Below, in pieces: positions 24,218 through 29,149 of a DNA stretch of 32,980 nucleotides. Below the pieces are notes generated by a model. The model ran no database searches, was not told where the DNA came from, and saw only the letters and a list, made by a program, of their open reading frames with translations. This stretch comes from JAIOTG01 sp964644045 (GTDB taxonomy: Bacteria; Patescibacteriota; Patescibacteriia; Patescibacteriales; JAGXOH01). Both the position numbers and the translations under genes were made by a program. The stretch covers positions 1 through 32,980 of the forward strand of contig CAZXUK010000013.1 in NCBI GenBank assembly GCA_964644045.1. Direction: 5' to 3'. Position 1 is the stretch's first letter, and every line of letters begins with the position of its first letter.

Positions 24218-24616
24218 ATGAATAAAAATAATTTATTGGATCGTACAAAACAATTCGCCTTACGAACTATTAAATTATCGCAGGCAATTCCGAAAACAAC
24301 AGAGGGAATAGTTATAGCCAAACAGGTGATAAGATCGGGAACTTCAGTTGGAGCGAACTATAGGGCGGCCTGTAGAAGCAGGTCTAAACATGATTTTATT
24401 TCCAAGTTATCAATTGTAGAAGAGGAGACTGATGAAACAATTTTTTGGATGGAAATTTTGGTGGAGGCCGGAATTATAAAAAAGGAGTTGTTGAACGATC
24501 TAATGGAAGAGGCGAATCAAATATTGGCAATAGTGGTAAAATCAAAAATAACCACCAAACAAAATCAGAAAAATAATAAAGAATTCGAAAATCGACATTC
24601 GCAATTTAAAAATTAA
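24218..24616 (+). CDS. Four-helix-bundle protein (23S rRNA intervening-sequence protein type)
   Basis: The 132-residue protein matches the S23/four-helix-bundle family first known from inserts in 23S rRNA genes: DRTKQFALRTIKLSQAIPKT, VIRSGTSVGANYRAA, RSKHDFISKLSIVEEETDET and WMEILVEAGII. Members form pentameric bundles; function is unclear and many sit alone in intergenic sites, suggesting mobility. Here it lies between tRNA-fMet and tRNA-Phe. The flanks contain related TTCGAATT/ATTCGAAAATCG sequences (24171-24205 and 24581-24608, the latter overlapping its 3' end). Confidence 0.88.
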   Translation: MNKNNLLDRTKQFALRTIKLSQAIPKTTEGIVIAKQVIRSGTSVGANYRAACRSRSKHDFISKLSIVEEETDETIFWMEILVEAGIIKKELLNDLMEEANQILAIVVKSKITTKQNQKNNKEFENRHSQFKN

Positions 24617-24620
24617 AAAT

Positions 24621-24948
24621 GCCGGGGTAGCTCAGTGGTAGAGCAAACGACTGAAAAATTTTCGGTCCCCTTTGCAGATAATGCAAAGGTGAAAATCGGG
24701 TGAATTCGGGGGAGCCTAAACCCTAAAAGGATATGGTAATCCCGAGCCAAGCCCTAACGAGCATTGGTGTTAGGGAAGGTGTAGAGACTAGCGGGTGAGT
24801 CTCAACAATAATCCCGCATAAGCGCCCGACTTCGTACCTTGCTTTTTAAGGGTAAGGCGGAGAAGATATAGTCCGAACCTTGGAGAAATCCAAGAAAAAT
24901 ATTCGGAAAATCGTTGTGTCGTGGGTTCAATTCCCACCCCCGGCACCA
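24621..24948 (+). tRNA. tRNA-Phe (anticodon GAA) interrupted by a group I intron
   Basis: Exon 1 is 24621-24652 and exon 2 is 24906-24948. Joined, they give a perfect cloverleaf: acceptor GCCGGGG/CCCCGGC, D arm GCTC...GAGC, anticodon arm AACGA-CTGAAAA-TCGTT with anticodon GAA, variable loop GTGTC, T arm GTGGG-TTCAATT-CCCAC, discriminator A and an encoded CCA (24946-24948). It is the only tRNA here with encoded CCA. Confidence 0.95.
24653..24905 (+). ncRNA. Group I self-splicing intron in the tRNA-Phe anticodon loop
   Basis: The 253-nt insert lies between U33 and G34. The 5' exon end GACU pairs with the internal guide GGUC (inside CGGTCCCC), giving P1 with the required U-G wobble at the splice site, and the last intron base is G. 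The core blocks are recognisable: a Q-like AATCCCGAGCCAAGCCC, an R-like GTGTAGAGACTAGCGGG, and an S-like AAGATATAGTCC. This resembles the subgroup of small introns in bacterial tRNA genes (cyanobacterial tRNA-Leu type). It encodes no protein. The intron is probably autocatalytic and needs only GTP for splicing. Confidence 0.93.
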
Positions 24949-24964
24949 AAATTATTTTGGTGCA

Positions 24965-25011
24965 AAATTGAACTTATGGTAAAGTATATACATATATCAT
25001 AAGTTCAATTT
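24965..25011. promoter_or_regulatory. 14-bp inverted repeat over the start of the HTH/LAGLIDADG-like gene
   Basis: AAATTGAACTTATG (24965-24978) and CATAAGTTCAATTT (24998-25011) are perfect inverse copies with a 19-base AT-rich spacer holding a -10-like TATATA. The right arm ends at the base before the ATG. It could be an autoregulatory operator or, less likely, a nuclease site. Confidence 0.65.
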
Positions 25012-25713
25012 ATGAGAAAAGATAAAAATACAGCAATAAGTTTAAGAAAAGAAGGAAATAGTTATAATCAAATAAGTGAACAGTTGGGTGTACCCAAAAG
25101 TACTTTAAGTTATTGGTTGAAAGATTTATCTTTAAGCAAAAAAGCCAGAGAAAAGATAAACAAGAGAGCTTATAATAAAAGTGTTAATGCTTTAGTTAAA
25201 AGAAATAAAGAGCAAACAGATATAGCCAAGAGAAAAGCAGAAACAGCTAAACGAAAAGCTAGAAGTGAGGTATGTGAGTTATTAGATAATAAATTGTTTT
25301 TACTGGGCACCGCTTTATATTGGGCTGAAGGATATAAAAAAGGAGCCTATGATATTAGCAAAAGTAAAACAGTGGATTTTACCAACTCAGATCCGGAGAT
25401 GGTAAAGTTAATGATTAGATTTTTTAGAGATATTGCGCAAGTAGATAAATATAGAATAAAGATTCAGATAATCGTACATCATAATGTGAACAAAGAAGAA
25501 GCTATTAATTATTGGAGCAAAAAGATTAATATTCCCAAAAATCAATTTACTAAGGTTTGTTATTCTAAAAACAGACATAGCAAGACAAAACGAAATCCTA
25601 ATAGCTTACCTTATGGAACTTTACATATAAGAATTAGTGATATCAAGGTTTTTTATAGGATTATTGGATGGATTGAAGAGATAAAAAGTAATCATTCTCA
25701 TATCCTAAATTAA
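25012..25713 (+). CDS. Helix-turn-helix protein with a LAGLIDADG-like C-terminal domain
   Basis: The 233-residue protein starts with a helix-turn-helix (AISLRKEGNSYNQISEQLGV then KSTLSYWLKDL, residues 8-38), followed by a lysine-rich helix. From about residue 90 the pattern LLGTALYWAEGYKK resembles a LAGLIDADG motif with the acidic Glu, followed by VDFTNSDPEMVKLMIRFF, IIVHHNVNKEEAINYW and YGTLHIRISD, the layout of single-motif LAGLIDADG-type domains. Such proteins are homing endonucleases or regulators descended from them. It sits 63 bases after the intron-bearing tRNA-Phe and outside the intron. Whether it cuts DNA, promotes intron spread or only regulates is not shown. The ATG is at the edge of an inverted repeat with no RBS. 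Confidence 0.65.
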   Translation: MRKDKNTAISLRKEGNSYNQISEQLGVPKSTLSYWLKDLSLSKKAREKINKRAYNKSVNALVKRNKEQTDIAKRKAETAKRKARSEVCELLDNKLFLLGTALYWAEGYKKGAYDISKSKTVDFTNSDPEMVKLMIRFFRDIAQVDKYRIKIQIIVHHNVNKEEAINYWSKKINIPKNQFTKVCYSKNRHSKTKRNPNSLPYGTLHIRISDIKVFYRIIGWIEEIKSNHSHILN

Positions 25714-25894
25714 AGAGTAATAGAATTTGGAGATATAATATAGATAGCTTAAGATATATGTTTTTTTGAGTTAGAATCATAGATTTGCTACGAATGTCGA
25801 ATTTCAGTGAACTGTGTTGAGTTTTAGATTAATTTAGATATTCGAAAATCGTAATTCGCCTGCCTGCCGGCAGGCAGGCAATTCGAAATTCCCC
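25714..25894. repeat. Intergenic region with a 22-bp GC-rich palindrome
   Basis: No gene is seen. At 25858-25879 GCCTGCCTGCC is followed at once by its reverse complement, an uninterrupted palindrome. It is embedded in ATTCGAAAATCGTAATTCG on the left and CAATTCGAAATTC on the right, matching the TTCGAAAATCG-type sequences around 24171-24205 and 24581-24608. Similar GC-rich palindromes are frequent in Patescibacteria genomes. Confidence 0.85.
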
Positions 25895-25968
25895 CGGGGG
25901 TTGGCCTAGATGGCTAAGGCGCATGCTTTGGGAGCATGAGATCGTGGGTTCAAGTCCCACATCCCCGA
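25895..25968 (+). tRNA. tRNA-Pro (anticodon TGG)
   Basis: Acceptor CGGGGGT/ATCCCCG (one G-T pair), D arm GCCT...AGGC, anticodon arm CATGC-TTTGGGA-GCATG, T arm GTGGG-TTCAAGT-CCCAC, discriminator A25968. CCA is not encoded. Confidence 0.96.
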
Positions 25969-25991
25969 CATTCTCATTTATGATTGAAGAT

Positions 25992-26020
25992 TTGAGATTA
26001 ATGATTTAGCTTATTATAAT
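25992..26020 (+). promoter_or_regulatory. rpsT promoter
   Basis: TTGAGA (25992-25997) and TATAAT (26015-26020), 17 bases apart, 41 bases before the rpsT start. Confidence 0.75.
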
Positions 26021-26061
26021 TAATTTAGAATTTAGAATTTCTAATTTTATAAGATAAAATT

Positions 26062-26334
26062 ATGCCTAATACAAAATCAGCCAAAAAAGAATTGCGCAAA
26101 AGCGCCAAAAACCGACAGCGAAACCTTAGATTTAAAAAAGAATTCAAAGAATTGGAAAAGAAAAGCAAAAAGGCGATTGAATCCGGGGATGAAAAAGCCA
26201 AGGATTTGGTTGCCCAAGCCCTAAAAGCGATTGATAAAGCGGCGGAAAAAGGAGTGATTAAAAAAAACACCAGAGACAGAAAAAAATCCCGGCTCCATAA
26301 AGCTTTGAATGAAAAATTTCCTCCCAAGAAATAA
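26062..26334 (+). CDS. rpsT: Small ribosomal subunit protein bS20
   Basis: The 90-residue basic helical protein matches bS20: MPNTKSAKKELRKSAKNRQR at the start, a central AIESGDEKAKDLVAQALKAI, and the conserved KGVIKKNTRDRKKSRLHKAL near the end. It binds 16S rRNA helices 9 and 44 early in 30S assembly. It has its own consensus promoter and no Shine-Dalgarno. A weak hairpin (CTCC-GAAG-GGAG, 26351-26362) followed by ATTTTTTATT may terminate it. Confidence 0.95.
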   Translation: MPNTKSAKKELRKSAKNRQRNLRFKKEFKELEKKSKKAIESGDEKAKDLVAQALKAIDKAAEKGVIKKNTRDRKKSRLHKALNEKFPPKK

Positions 26335-26414
26335 AAAATTATCTATTTAACTCCGAAGGGAGATTTTTTATTCTTAAAATCTTATAATTGGAATATAATT
26401 TTTAATTTATAATT

Positions 26415-26699
26415 ATGCTACACGAGGAAAGGTCTAAATTAAAAACGGAGACTCTGGATATTAAGCGGGCCATTGACTCCCTAAAAGAAGAATTGGAGGC
26501 GGTGGACTGGTATAATCAAAGGGCAGATGCCTGCGACGATGAGAATTTGCGTAAAATTTTAATTCATAATGCCCAAGAAGAAAAGGAGCATGCCGTAATG
26601 CTTATGGAGTGGCTCAGGCAGTATGATGAAGATTTCGCCGGAGAGATGAAGGAATATTTGTTCAGCAAAGAGAGTGATATCGCCGGTTTAGAAGAATAA
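26415..26699 (+). CDS. Encapsulated-ferritin-like (EncFtn) protein
   Basis: The 94-residue two-helix protein closely fits the encapsulin-associated ferritin family: IDSLKEELEAVDWYNQRADA followed by LIHNAQEEKEHAVMLMEWLR and DEDFAGEMKEYLF. Glu27 (or its neighbour), Trp32/Tyr33 and the ExxH pair Glu56/His59 correspond to the ligands of the EncFtn ferroxidase centre, which forms only in the dimer. Members oxidise Fe2+ and normally need an encapsulin shell to store it. No encapsulin gene and no clear C-terminal cargo peptide are in the window. It is 2 bases before the metallohydrolase gene, so both are co-transcribed. Confidence 0.82.
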   Translation: MLHEERSKLKTETLDIKRAIDSLKEELEAVDWYNQRADACDDENLRKILIHNAQEEKEHAVMLMEWLRQYDEDFAGEMKEYLFSKESDIAGLEE

Positions 26700-26701
26700 T
26701 T

Positions 26702-27547
26702 ATGAAAAAAATTTTCTTGATAGGGGCGATAGTGATTTTTATTATCGCCCTTTTGTTTTTTTTATTTTTTAGTCAAGATCATCGTAATCCGGAAGTAACT
26801 TTTTTGGATGTGGGTCAAGGAGATTCCGTTTTAATAGAGGCGCCTCAGGGGCAAAATATTTTAATAGACGGAGGTCCGGATAAAAAAATTATGTATTCTC
26901 TGGGTTCGGCTCTTCCTTTTTGGGAAAGAAAAATCGATCTTGTGATTTTAAGCCATTCCCACGCCGATCATGTTACCGGTTTAATAAGCGTTTTAAAAAG
27001 GTTTAAAGTGAAAAAAGTTTTATATAACGGAGAAAATGCTGATTCAGCTGTTTATAAAAAATTTTTACAGTTAGCCCGCAAAAAAAGCGAGTTGGAATTA
27101 GTGAAAAACAAAAAAGTGGTTAAAACAGGAAATAATTGCAGATTAAAGATAATTCCTCCCACTCGAGAAATATTCCGAATAGATAATTCCAATAACGCCT
27201 CCTTGGTTTCCCGTTTGAGTTGCCGGGGAGTGTCCGTTTTGTTTGCCGGAGATATTGAAAAAGAGAGAGAAGAGAGGATATTGACTCGAGATCTTAAACT
27301 AAAGAGTGATATTTTAAAAGTCGCTCATCATGGTTCCGACACTTCTAATAGCAAAAAGTTTTTAAAAGAAGTGAGTCCGCAAGCGGCGGTAATCCAGGTG
27401 GGAGTTGATAATGATAAAGGACACCCCAGCTCCAGAATTATCAAGAGGTTGGAAAGGCTGGGGGTTAAAATTTTCAGAAACGACCAAGCGGGCTCTGTGG
27501 AATTTTTACTCCAAAAAGACGGAATTCGCCCCGTGTTCTTGCCCTGA
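26702..27547 (+). CDS. ComEC/Rec2 C-terminal-type metallo-beta-lactamase-fold hydrolase
   Basis: A 281-residue protein with an N-terminal membrane anchor (about 4-24) and one metallo-beta-lactamase domain: TFLDVGQGDSVLIEAP, ILIDGG, the metal motif HSHADH (85-90), VLFAGDIE, VAHHGSDTS and GHPSSRI. This is the domain found at the end of the DNA-uptake channel ComEC, but as a stand-alone, membrane-tethered protein facing outward; it may degrade DNA or nucleotides outside the membrane. CPR bacteria are thought to salvage nucleic acids, which would suit this role. It follows the EncFtn-like gene by 2 bases. Confidence 0.88.
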   Translation: MKKIFLIGAIVIFIIALLFFLFFSQDHRNPEVTFLDVGQGDSVLIEAPQGQNILIDGGPDKKIMYSLGSALPFWERKIDLVILSHSHADHVTGLISVLKRFKVKKVLYNGENADSAVYKKFLQLARKKSELELVKNKKVVKTGNNCRLKIIPPTREIFRIDNSNNASLVSRLSCRGVSVLFAGDIEKEREERILTRDLKLKSDILKVAHHGSDTSNSKKFLKEVSPQAAVIQVGVDNDKGHPSSRIIKRLERLGVKIFRNDQAGSVEFLLQKDGIRPVFLP

Positions 27548-27634
27548 AAAAAATAATCCATTATAATGACAAAAATAATAAATTAATCGATTGAGATTTA
27601 TTTTTTATAAAATATTTTTCAATTTTATTTTTTT

Positions 27635-28114
27635 ATGTCTAAACCCAGGGAAGAAAAAAGTTTAATTATTATCAAGCCGGATGCCTTAAATCGTAGTTTG
27701 GTGGGCGAAATTGTCCGGCGTTTTGAGAAAAAAGGTTTAAAGATCGTGGGAATGAAAATGATCAGGTTGGATGATAAAATTTTGAAGGAGCATTATGCTC
27801 ATTTGGCTGATAAGCCCTTTTTTCCGCGTATTGCCGATTTTATGAAAAAATGGCCGGTAATAGTTATGGCGGTTGAAGGATTGGAGGCAGTGGAGAGCGT
27901 GAGATTGATTACCGGGGAAACCTTGGGAAGAAAAGCCGATGCCGGAACCATTAGGGGAGATTTTTCCATGAGCGTTCAGGCCAATATTGTTCACGCCTCT
28001 GACAGCTTGGAAAGCGCCCAGACAGAGATAAAAAGATTTTTCCGGGAAGAAGAGTTATTTGATTGGGAAAGAATCGACTTGGAAGTTATTTATGCCGAGG
28101 ACGAAAGAGAGTAA
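27635..28114 (+). CDS. ndk: Nucleoside diphosphate kinase
   Basis: The 159-residue protein has all the NDK landmarks: SLIIIKPDALNRSLVGEIVRRF with Lys14, the GETLGRKADAGTIRGDF segment, and the phospho-acceptor His120 in NIVHASDS. It balances nucleoside triphosphates by transferring the gamma phosphate from ATP. The C-terminal tail (FREEELFDWERIDLEVIYAE) is slightly longer than in E. coli, as in archaeal and many CPR forms. Start ATG 27635 with no clear RBS. It is the last housekeeping gene before the attenuator region. Confidence 0.95.
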   Translation: MSKPREEKSLIIIKPDALNRSLVGEIVRRFEKKGLKIVGMKMIRLDDKILKEHYAHLADKPFFPRIADFMKKWPVIVMAVEGLEAVESVRLITGETLGRKADAGTIRGDFSMSVQANIVHASDSLESAQTEIKRFFREEELFDWERIDLEVIYAEDERE

Positions 28115-28135
28115 TTTGGAAATTTATTTTCGAAT

Positions 28136-28166
28136 TCGCTGAACATTGCGGAACGAACGTGGAATT
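28136..28166. repeat. Dispersed intergenic repeat, copy 2
   Basis: Related to 6010-6040 through the blocks TCGCnGAACA, GCGGA and GGAATT; intergenic, just after ndk. The rest of 28115-28252 is AT-rich with no gene seen. Confidence 0.4.
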
Positions 28167-28252
28167 TTGCTGCAAAAACAGGCTGTGGAAAAATTGATAT
28201 TTTTATTACATTTAGAAGTTTATTGATTTAATTTTAGCTAAATTTATAAATG

Positions 28253-28280
28253 TTGACACAATTAATTAAATTGTTATCAT
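28253..28280 (+). promoter_or_regulatory. Promoter of the Ile/Leu/Val attenuator unit
   Basis: TTGACA (28253-28258) and TATCAT (28275-28280), 16 bases apart, about 40 bases before the leader ORF. Confidence 0.7.
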
Positions 28281-28320
28281 AAATTCATATAAAGTAAATT
28301 ATATTTTTTAAGAAATAGCC

Positions 28321-28413
28321 ATGCCAGTTAGAAAAGAAAGAGAAAATATTTTGGTATTAATTGTGAGCATTGTGGTGGTCGCTTTGTTGGGGCGTGGCTT
28401 AAAGATTAGTTAA
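28321..28413 (+). CDS. Leader peptide rich in Ile, Leu and Val (attenuator A)
   Basis: A 30-codon ORF. After a charged start (MPVRKEREN), residues 10-23 read ILVLIVSIVVVALL, in which 12 of 14 codons are for branched-chain amino acids. The 3' end of the ORF (28389-28400) is one arm of the antiterminator. By analogy with the ilv and leu leaders of enterobacteria, stalling at these codons when charged branched-chain tRNAs are scarce would favour read-through. The product could also be read as a one-helix membrane peptide, but its position between a consensus promoter and a terminator that can be disrupted by its own coding region favours a leader. Confidence 0.75.
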   Translation: MPVRKERENILVLIVSIVVVALLGRGLKIS

Positions 28414-28468
28414 TTAAAGCAAAGGAATTTAGATAAAAAAGCCACTCCCCTTGAAGGAGCGGCTTTTT
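28389..28468 (+). promoter_or_regulatory. Transcription attenuator A (branched-chain type)
   Basis: Terminator: AAAGCC-CTCC (28438-28447) pairs with GGAG-GGCTTT across one A-C mismatch, followed by T run. Antiterminator: GGGGCGTGGCTT (28389-28400) pairs with AAGCCACTCCCC (28439-28450) with 11 of 12 positions matched. The second structure uses the whole 5' arm of the first, so only one can form. A boxA-like GTTCTTT follows at 28474-28480. Confidence 0.75.
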
Positions 28469-28495
28469 AAATTGTTCTTTTTAAAAAAAATATCA

Positions 28496-28693
28496 ATGGC
28501 TGTGAACTCGGAAGGGCCTCACACCCCTAAAGCAGGTATATCCTTAAAACCGCTTTGGCTCCACCCGCGGGCGATTGCGGTGGCTTTAGGCAAGAGGCCC
28601 AGAACCCGAAGTAAGCAATTTTACCGGTTACCCCCGGATAAATTGATTACCCGGCTAATTGATATTTTAAAATGTGGGGCGCGGGATTTTTAG
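28496..28693 (+). CDS. Small uncharacterised protein under attenuator A
   Basis: A 65-residue protein that I do not recognise. It is basic, with an N-terminal Pro/Gly-rich part and a helical C-terminal half (FYRLPPDKLITRLIDILKCG). It is the first cistron after attenuator A, starting 16 bases past the boxA-like site; no Shine-Dalgarno precedes ATG 28496. Codon use is more GC-rich than the leader region. Its stop codon lies in the loop of the strong hairpin 28674-28710. Being controlled by a branched-chain attenuator suggests a link with Ile/Leu/Val metabolism, but nothing in the protein shows it. Confidence 0.45.
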   Translation: MAVNSEGPHTPKAGISLKPLWLHPRAIAVALGKRPRTRSKQFYRLPPDKLITRLIDILKCGARDF

Positions 28694-28710
28694 CTAAATC
28701 TCGGCCCCAC
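28674..28710 (+). other. Strong hairpin spanning the stop codon of the 65-residue gene
   Basis: GTGGGGC (28674-28680) pairs with GCCCCAC (28704-28710), continued by CG/CG and GATTT/AAATC with one bulged G and one G-U pair; loop TTAGCT holds the TAG stop. No T run follows, so RNA stability or processing is more likely than termination. Confidence 0.75.
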
Positions 28711-28752
28711 CATATATCTCCCCGTCAATAAAAAAAGAAAAAGGAGTTGCCT

Positions 28753-28884
28753 ATGTTAAGTCAGGAAGAGAGTAATGTAGCGGCTGAAATGGTAAGAAAA
28801 TTTTATGAAGAGTGTCAAAGGAGACAAGCTTTAGAGGAGGCTAAAGGTGAAGACCGGGAAGTAAGACGGACAAAAGAGAAATAG
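28753..28884 (+). CDS. Small charged helical protein (43 residues)
   Basis: An ORF with a good Shine-Dalgarno (AAGGAG, 28741-28746) before ATG 28753. The product is strongly charged and helical (SQEESNVAAEMVRKFYEECQ, then a basic/acidic tail) with no recognised family. It is the second cistron behind attenuator A and ends about 30 bases before a small hairpin (GGGAGAA-AACA-TTCTCCC, 28914-28931) that may end this unit or stabilise its mRNA. Confidence 0.45.
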   Translation: MLSQEESNVAAEMVRKFYEECQRRQALEEAKGEDREVRRTKEK

Positions 28885-28913
28885 AGGAAAAAGAATAAAG
28901 GGGAAATTTTCGG

Positions 28914-28931
28914 GGGAGAAAACATTCTCCC
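28914..28931 (+). terminator. Possible weak terminator or mRNA hairpin
   Basis: GGGAGAA and TTCTCCC with a 4-base loop, followed by TCTTCCTT rather than a clean T run. Confidence 0.4.
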
Positions 28932-28962
28932 TCTTCCTTAAAAAATAAGAATTTAAATATTT

Positions 28963-29052
28963 ATGAAATTTTTTGACAAAGGAAAAATTATTATTAACAT
29001 TATTCAGATCATTATTATTAGTGATCATTTTGGATTTCCTTTGAAGACTTGA
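28963..29052 (+). CDS. Leader peptide rich in Ile (attenuator B, cimA leader)
   Basis: A 29-codon ORF in which residues 9-19 read IIINIIQIIII, nine Ile codons out of eleven. Its last codons (29036-29048) form an arm of a perfect antiterminator. The following gene is citramalate synthase, whose pathway leads to isoleucine, so the control amino acid fits the target. A TTGACA at 28973-28978 with TAACAT 16 bases on lies inside the ORF; if that were the real promoter the leader would shrink to a short GTG ORF (29021, encoding two Ile). No good promoter is seen just before 28963, so transcription may come through from unit A. Confidence 0.72.
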   Translation: MKFFDKGKIIINIIQIIIISDHFGFPLKT

Positions 29053-29106
29053 GAAAATAAAAAAATAAAGATAAAAAACAACCGTCTTCAAAGGAAGGCG
29101 GTTTTT
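29036..29106 (+). promoter_or_regulatory. Transcription attenuator B upstream of cimA
   Basis: Terminator: AACCGTCTTC (29080-29089) pairs with GAAGGCGGTT (29094-29103) around loop AAAG, followed by a T run. Antiterminator: TTCCTTTGAAGAC (29036-29048) is the exact complement of GTCTTCAAAGGAA (29084-29096), 13 bp without mismatch. The two are mutually exclusive. A boxA-like GTTCTTTACAA follows at 29117. Confidence 0.85.
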
Positions 29107-29149
29107 AATTATAAAGGTTCTTTACAATAATTTAAAAAGGAGGAAGAAA

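Noticed and set aside
24076..24321. Minus-strand ORF ending in a GRIRTCDLQVMGL-type stretch
   Set aside because: It is the antisense of tRNA-fMet and of the four-helix-bundle gene; this peptide is a well-known artefact of tRNA complements.
28451..28693. Longer version of the 65-residue gene starting at 28451
   Set aside because: That start lies inside the loop and 3' arm of the attenuator terminator; ATG 28496 is the first after the boxA-like site.
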